Shown: positions 22,958 through 34,879, counted from the first letter of the stretch. The stretch is DNA of 64,000 nt from Azorinus chamasolen (GCA_963576725.1 OY755242.1:22813315-22877314), one strand, 5' to 3'. Numbers and translations are program-made. Notes: a model not told the origin generated them from the sequence alone.

Positions 22958-23727
22958 TAACATGATTATTAAAATAAAAATGATGCGGGTATTTACTGTT
23001 TCCAAATATGTTAACTTAACGTCAGCAGAAACCAACGTCGTTAGCAGACAGGCACGGATATTGTCTTTACAGTCATGTTTACAAAGATTTCACATGTTCG
23101 GAAACCCTTCTCGACTTCGCACTGGGGTCGCACTTTACTCGATATACCGAAATGCATCGTCTTAGATTACATCCGATTATCTTTTTCGACAGTTGATATT
23201 TAATGACACAGACCTGCCAAGATGCCTTTCTGTCCAGATTGAGCAAAGAGCTGGGAAACTCGGCGTAATTGGCAACACCACATGTCTTCCCCAACCACCG
23301 GCAATGTCAAAATACGCACGTTCTATTTAAACATAGAAAGACCTTGAACTAGAAGATTGAATGAGAACATGTTCCACATTCAATGCTACAAACGAGCTAA
23401 AATGAATCATGCATATGTGTGTAAAAGAAATAACATTAGTATTTTTTTTTGAAACGACAAATGATTCCTCTCAAAATCGTGAATTTTATTTCTGACCAGC
23501 TAGGAAGTTTCCTTCTAAATTATTTATTTGTTTTAATGTCCATGTAAATATAAATGAAATAAATATTAAGCCTTTAATACGCTAATTACTCCATGTATTC
23601 ATGTAATAAATAATGACATCTTATAAATGAAAGGATCAATTTCCATGGAAAATTTACAATGTTACTTACAGCTCATTGTTTGGTTATCAATTTAGATACT
23701 TTGCTTTCTGAGTATTTTGTCATCAAT
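22958..23727. other. CpG-richer interval, candidate promoter region
   Basis: CpG dinucleotides are more frequent around 23030-23330 than in the neighbouring AT-rich DNA. Open frames exist on both strands, but none is recognisable. This could be the AIFM1 5' region. I cannot place a start site. Confidence 0.3.
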
Positions 23728-23939
23728 TTAACTCTGTGCATGCTAGCGGCAAAATCATGATTCCTATGCAAACAGTTTGGATCCAGATGAAACGCCGCAT
23801 AATGCGGCATCTCATCAGGATCCAAACGTTGGTACCTTGAACATGTTTGCAAAGAAATAGGAGAAAGTCTTATTTTTAGGATTGAAGCAGACGACAATAG
23901 TCGCAGACGAAAAATTACTTATAGCGTGCAAAGAGTTAA
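23728..23939. mobile_element. TTAA MITE, CTTTCGCTGCC-related (divergent ends)
   Basis: It runs from TTAACTCTGTGCATGCTAGCGG to GCGTGCAAAGAGTTAA. The hairpin is TGGATCCAGATGAAACGCCGC / GCGGCATCTCATCAGGATCC. Confidence 0.82.
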
Positions 23940-23989
23940 ACTAGGCCTACATTTGAAATTGTTTTCTGATATTTGTAGGATAAAAAAAT

Positions 23990-25100
23990 GAGAGGTTTAC
24001 GTTATTTCTGTATTTGTTTTACTTTTTTATTATTATTCTCATTAATATTCATGTGTATGCAAATAAGGTAATTCCTAAGTATAGCCTTTAAGCAAAATCA
24101 CAAGGTCTTAGCTTTAACTCGGTACCAGTTTTATACAGTCAGCACAATTTTTTTGTGATATGGAAGATTTTTGCAGGTAGGTGTCGACCAATAAAATATG
24201 TGTAAACAGAGTGAAATTAATGGTAACTATGGAAATAGTTAAAACGTTACTTAGAATTAATTTTTGGTCCTCAAATTAGATATTTTGTTTTCTGACGATC
24301 TTGTCATCATGTTAAACTGCATTTGAAGTTGTTTTCTGTTATTTGGATATTTGAGGACCCCAGCTGCCCGGCAAAGGGCCATGAGTGAATGCTACCCCAA
24401 ATATGTGATGCCCCTTATACTAACTTCACCCTAGACAACTTCAATGCCTGCCTTGTTTGGTCAGAAATGTTTCCATGGAAGAGTTGGTGCTATTCTGACG
24501 TTAATGTTAATATAGTCATTGAGCCGGTCAGGAAACATCTGAATCATTAGGCTGCCCATAAAATTATGCAGGTAGGTGGGTGTTACATTAAACACACTGA
24601 TCTTCACGAAATGTCCGCCAGCTTTTTACACATATGATGGTATGCACATGACCTTTCTTGGCAATTGCGTGATTCTAATCCAATCTAATAAGCCCTGCTG
24701 GAAGTTAACTTTTAAGAACACCTGAATATTTTAGTAATTATAGCCTGATTGGGATCTAAGATGATTCCCGTTTCCAACCAGCCACCCGTAGCTGGTCCCA
24801 AGTAGTGTCCGTATTGTCGCTGGGCCAAAAGCTGGTTGCTCTTGTTCTTTTGGCGTTGGCGCCACACCGATTCCAAACACTTGTGATCAGGTTGGTGCGA
24901 AATCCGAACAAACATTTACGTGCACAATTTAAGTACATTTAATAAATTTATATCAAACTATAATTTTAAAAGGACTGCAATTCTGATAGAAGCCATGGGT
25001 GTCACCATTCTAGATGATGGCTGGACTACTGATCTACCGTAGTTGAATTGGCGATACATCCGTTCTCAGGGTTGCAGCTAAATATAACCAACTAATGTCA
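23990..25100. repeat. Degenerate interspersed repeat block
   Basis: 23990-24340 shares segments, in reverse orientation, with 25980-27760 (AATATTCATGTGTATGCAAATAAGG, GTACCAGTTTTAT, GATATGGAAGATTTTTGCAGGTA). 24360-24420 resembles 25690-25760. 24720-24940 has open frames without homology. Confidence 0.55.
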
Positions 25101-25125
25101 AATTTGCATGTGATTTTTTCAGTCT

Positions 25126-25355
25126 GGAGCTTTCTGGGGCATAATTTCAATTCAAGTCTTTTGGGGCATATTTTGAAGCCTTTTGGGGCATAATTTGTAA
25201 CCTATTGGGGAATACTTTGAAGCCTATTGGGGCATATTTTGTAGCCTATTGGGGCATACTTTGAAGCCTATTGGGACATATTTTGTAGCCTATTTGGGAA
25301 TATTTTGAAGCCTATTGGGGGCATATGTTGAAGCCTTTTGGGGCATATGTTTTGG
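25126..25355. repeat. Minisatellite, about 23-bp unit
   Basis: Roughly ten copies of a unit like AGCCTATTGGGGCATATTTTG. Confidence 0.85.
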
Positions 25356-25469
25356 CCATTGGGCCTAATAATTATAAATTTGGAATACCACTGCGGATGG
25401 CTGTCAAAGGTCGCCCCTTTCACGACAAGTTGTCCAGTGTACTTGCGAGCCAATTGGGCTAGCACTGTG

Positions 25470-25885
25470 GGATCGGGAACCATGCCCAACAAAGCCAAAC
25501 CTGAACCTTAGTTGTACATAATGCATAAATAAACCAATGTTATGATGGAAGATTGTTGTCTGTTGTTGTTAGGTCGCTGGATGTTATGCGGCAAGGTAGC
25601 ATGGGTGAATGCAGAGTTATCGTCATGTCGGGCAGGCATTGCATATTGACTTTAAGAATATGTTAGTACAAAGAGCATCACCTATTTGGGCTAGCATTCA
25701 CTCATGGCCCCTGGCCGGGCAGCTGGGGTCCTCAAATCTCCCAATAACTCTGCATTCACCCATGCTACCTTGCCGCATAACATCCAGCGACCTAACAGCA
25801 ACAGACAACAATCTTCTATCATAACGTACATTGGTTTATTGAGGTTCAGGGTTGGCTCTGTTGGGCATGGATCCCGATCTACTCA
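25470..25885. repeat. Fold-back: inverted arms of about 150 bp
   Basis: GGATCGGGAACCATGCCCAAC through GATGTTATGCGGCAAGGTAG (25470-25620) recurs as reverse complement at 25735-25885. About 115 bp separates the arms. Small open frames at 25609-25916 are shadows of this structure. Confidence 0.8.
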
Positions 25886-27858
25886 GGGAGCCAATGGGGT
25901 CTACCATGCACCCTAGACCAAAATGTTCAAATAAGTCTCCTAAATCAGAATCGCGAATGTACTCAAGTTTAAATTCTTTGAGGCTATGTGTATTTTAACC
26001 ATTTCCATGGCAACACCCCAGTTTTCGTAATGATGACCCATACCTGCAAATTCGCCCATATCACAGCCGGTTTTTGTCCTAAACCTATAGCACTGGTACC
26101 AAATGGAAGATAAGACATTGTGCTTTTATTTCCAACATGCTTTTATAAATTACCTTATTTGCATACTCATGAATATTAATGAGAACATTAAAAATAGTAA
26201 AACAAATAATAGAAATAACGTAAAACTTTCATTTTTTATCCTACAAATATCAGAAAATAACTTCAAATGCAGTTTAACGTGATGACCCCCCTGAAAACAA
26301 AATATCCAATTTGAGTACCAAAGCATTAATTTTAAGTACCGTTTTAATCGTTTCGATGGTAACACCCCGGTTTTTATAATGGTGTCCCGTACCTGCAAAA
26401 GCGTCCATATCACAGCCAGTTTTTGTTCTATTCATATAAAACTGGTACCAAATTGGAAATAAGACATTGTGCTTTTATTTGCATTAATTTTTAAATTACC
26501 TTATTTGCATACTCATGAATATTAATGAGAACATTAAAAATAGTAAAAACAATATAGAAATAACGTAAATAATGTAAACTATTCACTTTTTATCCTACAA
26601 ATATCAGAAAACAACGTCAAATGCAGTTTAACATGATGACAAAATCCTCAGAAAACAAAATATCAAATTTGAGGACCAAAAAATTAACTCTAAGTAACGT
26701 TTTATCTGTTTCCATAGTAACCATTCATTTCACTCTGTTCATACACATTTTGTTAGTCGACACTTACCTGCAAAAATCTTCCATATCACAGAAAGTTTGC
26801 TAACTGTATAAAACTGTTACCAAATTAAAGTTAAGACCTTGTGCTTTTGTTTAAAGGCTATACTTAGGAATTGAAATGATCACTGAATATCACTAAGATT
26901 GTTAGATAAATACATTTGGGACATATTATAGCACTGATGGTGATATATCTGTTTCCTAGGCAACCATTCTAACCTCACTGTACATATTACAGAGTGTTTA
27001 AATATCTGCAACATACAAAGATATCGCGGCCTATTTTGGCGATAATTATAAATGATATAAACATATAGTTGATGCATGAATCTTCATGTTTGGTTGCCTT
27101 TATGCAAATTACCCCATTTGCATCCTCATGAATATTAATTAGTGATGAGAAAACAAAGAGAAACAATATTGAAAATAACATGTTTGGCAGTATACCGAGC
27201 ACAACATTACACCATTCTCCAAATATAGCTTGCAATGATAAATGTACCTTTTGGTGAATGAATTAATTTTATGTCTAAAACTGTTACCAAAATGACGAAG
27301 CACTGCTTCCATGGCAACTGTTGAAAGCCAAGTACTTATGAGACCCCAAACAACAGTTTCAATCTTCTGTTATTGTTTTTAAAGTGTTAGTGATTTTAAA
27401 GCCCACAACGCATGTGTTGAATTCAGGGTATCAAGACTGTTTCTCACTTTTGATATACCATCATCTATCGAGAACAGGAAAGCATGTGATGTGTTTTTAA
27501 GACCCTTTGATTTGTCTGTTTTGCTAAGTCACCACCAGCCGTGCCAATACCGGAGAGAACTGGAAGTATTTACGTTACATGTATTTCTATATTGTTTTTA
27601 CTATTTTTTTTAATGTTCTCATTAATATTCACGAGTATGCAAATAAGGCATTTTCAAGGAATAGCTAGTAATAAAAGCAAAATGTCTATCTTCAATTTGG
27701 TACCGGTTTTATTGGTTTAGGACAAAAACTGACTGTGATATGGACGATTTTGCAGGTATGATTCTGATTCAGTAGACTTTTCTGAACATATTGGTACCCA
27801 TGAAAAAAAATTGGGGGGGGGGGGGTGCACGGTAGACCCCACTGGCTCCCTGAGTATT
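25886..27858. repeat. Degenerate tandem block bounded by inverted GGTAGACCCC ends
   Basis: Related segments of about 350 bp repeat near 26000-26260, 26350-26600, 26700-26900, 27090-27190 and, inverted, 27560-27720. They share CCTTATTTGCATACTCATGA and AATATTAATGAGAACATT. The left boundary CTCAGGGAGCCAATGGGGTC is inverted at 27828-27855, next to a poly-G run at 27811. Confidence 0.65.
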
Positions 27859-28029
27859 TGTTAGGTTATATGGGTAATGTTTAACATTTTGTGTTTTGGT
27901 GTGCGTTCTTTCACGTTTTATGTTGTACTTGTGCGGTTTCTTCTTTGATGATGTTTGGTGCCGTTCCCTTTCGTGTGTGGCTCTCCCTGTTTGACTTTTT
28001 TTCCACATTTGGTAAGAAAGCTGGATACC

Positions 28030-28395
28030 TCTTAAGCCGGTGCTAGGGCGCATGAGTAGTGTTGCACTTTATGCTAATGAACAGACTCAATAAAACCGAG
28101 TCTATACACTTCTCTTTTCACATTGCTACTCTTGCTTTCAAGGGTTCTCCAACGTTCAGAGTTTATGTACATCACAACAGCAGATGTTAAGTGCTTGTAA
28201 GGCGGCAGAATATTTTCTGATCCGCCGGATTATCCGTTTCAATGCTTTAGTTATGAAAATTGAATACCGCTTAAGCCGGTGCTAGGGGGCATGAGTAGTG
28301 TTGCACTTTTAATAACTGCCCATGAACAGGCTCATTAAAACCGAGTCCTGCAATTTTCTCTTTGCACATTGTTACATTGTACTTTTGCTTTCAAA
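28030..28395. repeat. Two direct copies of a GCCGGTGCTAGGG repeat
   Basis: AAGCCGGTGCTAGGGCGCATG, with AACCGAGTCT and CTCTTTTCACATTG stretches, occurs at about 28030 and 28270. A reverse copy is at 44780-44925. Confidence 0.75.
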
Positions 28396-28479
28396 GGCTC
28401 TCCTTTTTTCAGAATTGAAGTAGGTTCTATAGAATACTGGTATTCTTTACTGACGAACCAGTAAAATATTACATCAACA

Positions 28480-28916
28480 GGGCTGGCTCAGAATTGGATT
28501 TTCTCGAATCACTAACATTTCTTTTGGATAACCTATTCGTAAGGTTATTGATATTCCTATGTGTACGAATTGTGCATACCACTGGTCGCAGATTTGATTG
28601 TATACTGATATGAGAGAGATTTCATGTCTGAACCCGCAATCTCAATCAGATGCAATCAAAGCCTTCAACATAGATACTCCTTTCTTTGACATTCCTACCA
28701 TTTACCCAAAAGAGCTCGAACTGAGTAATGCTGACTCTTCGGACACTTGTGTGTATGCACACTTTCTTGATCTAGACCTTAAATTTGACAAGGGAATTAT
28801 TTCTGCTAAATTTTGACGGAGACGTTCCCTGTGCTCCATTCTGTGGTGTATACATATAACATACCTATGGGGCATACATATAATATACATATGGGGTATA
28901 CATGTACATATCTCAA
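28480..28916 (+). pseudogene. Reverse-transcriptase fragment, 5' part
   Basis: Frames with shifts read VIDIPMCTNCAYHWSQ / PLVADLIVY.YERDFM, then DIPTIYPKELELSNADSSDT, FLDLDLKFDKGIISAKF and DGDVPCAPFCGVYI. This is the order seen in a common invertebrate retroelement reverse transcriptase (IPMGTNCAPLVADLFL... IYPKELEL... FLDL... DGDVPR...GVYISQL). Stops, shifts and a deletion after SAKF mark it as dead. It continues at 30622 beyond an insertion. Confidence 0.75.
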
Positions 28917-30621
28917 CTTATTTTACCCCCACAAACAAAGTTTGGGGGGGTATATATAGGAGTCACCTTGTCGGTCGGTCGGTTGGTCGGTCGGTCGGTC
29001 TGTTGACTTTTGTTTCCGCGCGGTTTCTCAGTAACCGCGGACTAGAATTCAATGAAACTTGACATGATGCTTTATCATAAAGTGGACATGTGCATCCAAT
29101 TATAATTTTCCAACACAGTGATTTCCTTACATAGTTACGCTCCTTTGTTTAACTTTTTTGTGCTGGTTGATCTGTTGACGTTTGTTTCCGCACGTTTTCT
29201 CAGTAACCGCTGACTAGAATTCAATGAAACTTGACATTTTTGTGTTGTGTCTGTTGACTTTTATTCCGCACGGGTTCTCAGCGACTGCTGACTGTAATTG
29301 TACGAAACTTGACATAATACTTTATCATGAAGATGAGATGTGCATCCAATAATAGTTTTACAGTTTATTTATTTCCTTACAGAGTTCCCCTTTGATTTTT
29401 GGTCTGACAGTCAGTCTGTTGACTTTTTTTCCGTACATGGTTTCTCAGCAAATGCTCACTGGAATCCAATGAATCTTGACATGATGCTTTATCATAGAGA
29501 GGACATGTGTATCCAATTATAGTTTTCCAGCTGATTGATTGTTATTTTCCGAAGTTATGCCCCTTTGTTTAAAAGTTTTGTGTTGGTCTGTCTGTTGACT
29601 TTTATTCTGCGGGGTTTCTAAGTAGCCGCTGACTGAAATCCAATGAAACTTGACATGGTGCTTTATCAAAAAGAGGACATGCACATCCAATAATAGTTTA
29701 CCAGCTGATTGATTTTATTACAAGGTTATTCTCCTTGTTAAAAAGTATTGTGTTGGTTTATCTGTTGACTTTTATTCCGCATGGGTTCTCAGCGACTGCT
29801 GACTTTATCATAGAGAGGACATGTGTATCCAATTATAGTTTTCCAGCTGATTGATTGTTATTTTCCTAAGTTATGTCCCTTTGTTTAAAAGTTTTGTGTT
29901 GGTCTGTCTGTTGACTTTTATTCTGCGGGGTTTCTAAGTAGCCGCTGACTGAAATCCAATGAAACTTGACATGGTGCTTTATCAAAAAGAGGACATGCAC
30001 ATCCAATAATAGTTTACCAGCTGATTGATTTTATTACAAGGTTATTCTCCTTGTTAAAAAGTTTTGTGTTGGTCTATCTGTTGACTTTTATTCCGCATGG
30101 GTTCTCAGCGACTGCTGACTGGAATCCAATGAAACTTGACATGATACTTTATCATGAAGAGGATATGCCCACCCAATAATAGTTTCACAGTTTATCTGTT
30201 TCCTTACATAGTTATGCCTTTTTGAAATTTGGTCTGTTGGTCTGTCTGTTGCCTTTTTTCGCGCCGTTTCTTAGCAACTGCTTACTGGATTCCAATGAAA
30301 CTTGACATGATGCTTTGTCATAAAGAGGGCATGCATCTCCAGTTAAAGTTTTCCAGATTATTTATTTTCTTACATAGTTATGCCCCTTTGTTTAAAAGTT
30401 TTGTGCTGGTCCTTCTGTTGACTCTTATTCCACGCTGCTTCTAAGTAAACGCTGACTGGAATCCAATGAAACTTGACATGATGCTTTATCATAAAGAGGA
30501 CATGCGCATCCAATAATAGTTTTCCAGTTTATCCTTTTCCTTACAGAGTTATGCCCCTTCGAATTATGCAAAGCTTTTTTGTATGACAGTCACGTTTGTG
30601 GGGGTATCACTCACCTTCAGT
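28917..30621. repeat. Tandem-array element inserted in the RT pseudogene
   Basis: The left end has ACCCCCACAAAC and a hairpin with GTTTGGGGGGGTAT. The right end has GTTTGTGGGGGTAT. Between them are about nine units of about 170 bp (TGTTGACTTTTATTCCGC, CCAATGAAACTTGACATGAT, GGACATGTGCATCC). It interrupts the reverse-transcriptase homology between GVYI.YISQL and VRFDGD. Confidence 0.85.
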
Positions 30622-30776
30622 GATAGTTCTAGTTCGTTTTGATGGAGATTGTTCTTCTGTTGACGATTTTAGCAGTCCAAATATCGGTTTAACTGAAAAG
30701 CTGCTTAATCAAAGATATAGGTATAAGAAACACATTCTCTAAATTTTATTATCGAAATTTCTTACTTATTGGCAAG
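30622..30776 (+). pseudogene. Reverse-transcriptase fragment, 3' part
   Basis: It reads VRFDGDCSSVDDFSSPNIG, LTEKLLNQRYRYKK, then after a shift TFSKFYYRNFLLIGK. This matches the continuation of the fragment at 28480-28916 (VDDFNNRN..LTAKLLKQGYRYHKLRKAFSKFYRRH). It is cut off by the SINE at 30777. Confidence 0.7.
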
Positions 30777-31075
30777 TGTGCGGTGGCCTAGTGGTAACAC
30801 GTTTGACTACCAATCCGGAGGTCCGGGTTTCAAATCCCGGTCCCTCCCGGAAATTTCAGAGACGCTTTTCAGTGTCATCTACCCGCACCTCCTCTCCGCC
30901 CAGGGGTTAAAACGGGTACCTATGAGGGTCACTATAGCCGGTACTGCGGCTGCATGATTGCTAGCAGTGCTCAATATTGTAGGCAATTGACTCAATGACC
31001 AGAAGAGTCAAATGTACAGTGGGCTGAGCGGTCTTTCGGACTGAAAGTAGACTATAACTAGGTACTTTACATTTG
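30777..31075 (+). mobile_element. tRNA-derived SINE, full-length-like
   Basis: The tRNA-like head carries an A box (GTGGCCTAGTGGTAACACG) and a B box (GGTTTCAAATCCCGG). A body of about 220 bp follows, ending CTAGGTACTTTACATTTGAG. A 5'-truncated reverse copy is at 34880-34992. Confidence 0.88.
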
Positions 31076-31129
31076 AGTAAGGGTTAAAGATAAATGATCG
31101 CATAGAAAATAAAACCAATAGGTATGCAA

Positions 31130-31339
31130 TACAGTAGAACATGTTTTTAATCGACCATTCATTTATTGAACATAGGAGTCTTGAAAAGCTGGTGGTTGCT
31201 TAATGCAGGACAACAGTGATACAGAAAGCTCCTATAGGAGCTTTCTGTATCACCTTTGCCCTGCATTAAGCTACCACCTGTTTAAAAAATCCTGATTTCG
31301 GCATCTTTTTAATGGCCACTTAAGACAGGTTTTGCTGTA
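31130..31339. mobile_element. TA-flanked palindromic MITE
   Basis: TACAGTAGAACATG and CAGGTTTTGCTGTA ends. The hairpin closes on AAGCTCCTATAGGAGCTT. Confidence 0.85.
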
Positions 31340-31522
31340 TTTCTAAACTGTATAGTTGGCTAACTATGAAATGCATTCTAACACATGTAATTCACAAACT
31401 CAAAATATCCAAAACATGAGGCATAGGTAAACAGTGGACCCAGATTAGAAGTCCCTCTTATCAGGGTGTGTATTGTTTGTTTTTCCAGAATGTCAAAGGC
31501 TTTTTCCACCCGTATAATTAAA

Positions 31523-31841
31523 ATTGAACTTCGATATCTCGAACTCGGATAACTCGAACTTCAGGATAACTCGAACAAAACGTCCAGTCCTTTCAAAACT
31601 TACAATATACAATTGTTCTAAAATGTATCGCTCCAGATATCTAGAAATACACGTGACAGCTCAAAACAGGTCTAAAGTAATGCTGAAAGCTCCTACAGGA
31701 TCTTTCAGCATTACTTTAGACCTGCATTAAGCTGTGGCATTGAGAAATTTTTCAGATTAGAAATCGGATTACTCGAACCTCTGTTAACTCGAACTAATTT
31801 GTATGGTCCCTTGACGTTCGAGTTATCGAAGTTCAACTGTA
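31523..31841. mobile_element. Palindromic MITE with GAACTTCGATATCTCGAACT ends
   Basis: The left end AATTGAACTTCGATATCTCG matches the right end CGAGTTATCGAAGTTCAACT inverted. The internal hairpin is CTAAAGTAATGCTGAAAGC with its complement. Several TAACTCGAAC motifs lie inside. Confidence 0.82.
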
Positions 31842-31959
31842 TAGTTCTGTTTGCAGGAACCGTTCCCATGAACAATGGATTGGTTCCAAATGTCCATTTT
31901 GCCTTGTATGATATGAGAGTTACCATCCCTCTTGGTAACGCCTATGAACTGTTTCCTTC

Positions 31960-32460
31960 ATATAAATTAAAGCATTTTCACTCATTTGCGAACAGAGTAG
32001 AACAAGACCAGACGGGTCCTATAGGAGCCGTCTGATCAAGGTCTATTCTGTTTGCTCTTGACATGGTATAGATCTGATTCTACAGTTTTTATAAAAAAAA
32101 ATTAAAAGTCAAATATTCTTTTGAAATATTAACGTTATAAAAATTATAAAAATAAGTTCGGGGTCTACATTGTCCGCGCATGTACATCTGTTTCAAGACA
32201 TTGTGTTTGGTATTGTTAACAGTCCATGTTGGCCTCGCCTTGGCACGCAAATCGTGATAATGAACGAACATGCGAAAATGTTTTGTCGATATCTGAGACA
32301 GTCTCAGATATAGACGACTAATAGGCATGCGCGCGAGATAATTGTGAAAAAGATGAACATTATCGCCTATCCCTCTGCGACCTGACGCGCATAAATTTGC
32401 AAACAGCTTGGACCCATATGAGACGCCGAGTAATTCGGCATCTCATCGGGATCTAAACTA
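31960..32460. other. MITE fragments and a CpG-richer patch
   Basis: 31960-32090 holds half of a TTAA hairpin (GGGTCCTATAGGAGCCG). 32150-32350 is CpG-richer with CATGCGCGCG and GTCTCAGATAT repeats but no supported exon. 32397-32465 is a CTTTCGCTGCC-type hairpin. Confidence 0.45.
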
Positions 32461-32699
32461 TTTGACACTCGGCCAATTGTTTCTCTAAAGCTTGATATCT
32501 GAAGCAGTAAAACATGGAGCAGACCTTGTTTTACTGCGGGCTAAGGGTTGAAATATCTACTGGACAATGCTATTAAAGTATTTGCATACAAGGCATTCGC
32601 GTAGTCACAGCATAATTAAACCTTAACAGTGTTATCAAATATCGCCTGTTCAAGCCCTTCCCTGATGTATATTTAGACATGAAATTCGTAAGTAGTATA

Positions 32700-32898
32700 A
32701 CCATTTCCTCCATAAATACGCCTTTCTACGCCTCTGTAATAGACACTTATTGAAACCATTGTGATAGATAGCTTCATATCACAATGGTTTCAAACTAAAA
32801 AATTCTAAAAAAATATCCTTTACTCTAGTTAATTTTCCTTTTCGGTAGAATTATTCAAAGTGGTTGGATCTAAAAGTGGCCTATGAGGTAAGGGGATA
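32700..32898. mobile_element. AACCATTGTGATAAATAG-family MITE (hairpin apex deleted)
   Basis: CCATTTCCTCCATAAATACG to GAGGTAAGGGGATAA. The arms meet at GATAGATAGCTTCATATCAC with the apex lost. Confidence 0.72.
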
Positions 32899-33301
32899 AT
32901 TAAGAAATTATCGAGCGAGTTGCTGACCACTAGGATACTGGTGAAATATTTGGCGTCTCATCTGGATCCAAACTGAATTATTCAGACATTATGATTACGT
33001 ATGACAACTGTTTGGATCCAGATGAGAAGTCAAGTAACTCGGAATTGCATCAGGATTCAACGTGATTGATACCGTGGGCATGTTTCTTTAAAGAAACTGA
33101 GAAAATGAATAAAAAAAAATAAAACTGTAGCCGACAAAATTTCCAGACATTATTACATGACTAGGAATTAATTGAAGGCGCGGTTAGTAACATGTCAGGA
33201 ATTTTACCATGGAAAACAACCATAATGACCTTCTAGCAAGAAACAACAGTGTTTGAATAATCATCGACCTGTGCAGTAATAAAACTGTCTAAAGGGATCG
33301 C

Positions 33302-33542
33302 TTAATCCTTTATTCCTTGAATATTCATGTAAGAAATAATGATATCATGAATATTAATCAGATTAATTGCTAATATAGCACATGAATACAGGAAGTTTTG
33401 GCCATGGTAGAAACTGTAGAAGCATAGCTATACATGTATTAGGTCATAAGCTAACAGGGCATACCCTGATCAGACGGCTCCTATAAGAGCCGTCTGATCT
33501 GGGTCTACTCTGTTTGCAAATACTTGTGGAGTAAAGGGTTAA
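33302..33542. mobile_element. TTAA MITE, CCTTGAATATTCATG family
   Basis: It runs from TTAATCCTTTATTCC to GTGGAGTAAAGGGTTAA. The hairpin is GACGGCTCCTATAAGAGCCGTC. Confidence 0.87.
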
Positions 33543-33593
33543 AAGGGGAATCTATTCGTTGTTTTAAAGGACAGCTTAATACAAGGAGAAAGT

Positions 33594-34135
33594 TATACAG
33601 CAAACTCTCCCACAGGAACTATACTTCTGTATTACGTTATGCAGCAAACTCTCCCACAGGAACTATACTTCTGCATTATGTTATGCAGCAAACTCTCCCA
33701 CAGGAACTATACTTCTGCATTACGTTATGCAGCAAACTCCCCCACAGGAACTAAACTTCTGTATTATGTTATGCAGCAAACTCTCCCACAGGAACTATAC
33801 TTCTGCATTACGTTATGCATCAACCCCCCCCCCCCCCCCCCCACAGGAACTAAACTTCTGTATTATGTTATGCAGCAAACTCTCCCACAGGAACTAAACT
33901 TCTGTATAACGTTATGCAGCAAACTCTCCCACAGGAACTAAACTTCTGTATTATGTTATGCAGCAAACTCTCCCACAAGAACTAAACTTCTGCATTACGT
34001 TATATACAGCAAACTCTCCCACAAGAACTAAACTTCTGTATTACGTTAAACAGCAAACTCTCCCACAAGAACTTAACTTCTGTATTACGTTATGCAGCAA
34101 ACTCTCCCACATGAACTAAACTTCTGCATTACGTT
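33594..34135. repeat. 45-bp minisatellite inside a TA-type MITE hairpin
   Basis: About 12 copies of a unit like GCAGCAAACTCTCCCACAGG plus ACTATACTTCTGCATTACG. The flanks (CAGCTTAATACAAGGAG at 33571 and GTCCCGCATTAAGCAAGTG at 34137) are the two arms of a CAGTAAAACC-family hairpin, so the array replaces the apex. One unit is interrupted by a poly-C run near 33824-33841. Open frames here only translate the repeat. Confidence 0.85.
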
Positions 34136-34417
34136 CGTCCCGCATTAAGCAAGTGCCTGTTTTTAAAGACACTTATATCAATTCATTTAGTGGTCGTTTT
34201 AGGAGGAGCAGGAGCTGTCTGGTCTGGGTTTAATCTGATTGCTAAACCATGGAAAGGCCTTTATATGAGAGGTTTAAAATCAAAATGTCTTATTTTAATA
34301 TTATGTGCTTCAGATTTTGTTTGTTTCAATATTAATTACATGTACTTACTCAGATAACAATCACTCTACTTGACTTATCTTTATTTTCACCAACGAAGTG
34401 GGCGCACACGAGGTTAG

Positions 34418-34646
34418 TAACCCATTACCTCATAGGCTATGTTAGACACAACCTCTTTGAATAAAACCGATGGAAAAAGAATCATTTACTAGAAAAAGGA
34501 ACATTTTAGAATTGTGTACTTTTGAAACCGTTGTGATAAATAGAGCATTTTCTCACATGAGGCAGATACTCTATTTATCATGGTGTTTTCAAAAAGTGAC
34601 TTTTACAGAGGCACCAAAAAGGCACATTTATTAGGAAATGGATTAA
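34418..34646. mobile_element. AACCATTGTGATAAATAG-family MITE
   Basis: GTAACCCATTACCTCATAGG to GGAAATGGATTAA. Hairpin arms GTGATAAATAGAGCATTTTC are intact, with a diverged apex. Confidence 0.78.
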
Positions 34647-34879
34647 TTGTAACGAAGGTCTGACCTAGTCAAATCCATAGCTGTGGGTATAACCCGGCCA
34701 GACCTCACGTTTGACTAAGTCTGACCAAGTAAGGCTGGATAAGACATAAATGTACCTTTTGCACGCCACGTACACTAGTATTTAGTATGTATAGTGTTTT
34801 ATTTGGTATGGATGAAATTGTGAAAAGGCGAACAAATATTACATAGAAAATGAATGTAGACTGTGTTTCATGGAAGTAA

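Noticed and set aside
33639..33941. 100-codon plus-strand frame with repeated peptide
   Set aside because: It lies wholly in the 45-bp minisatellite.
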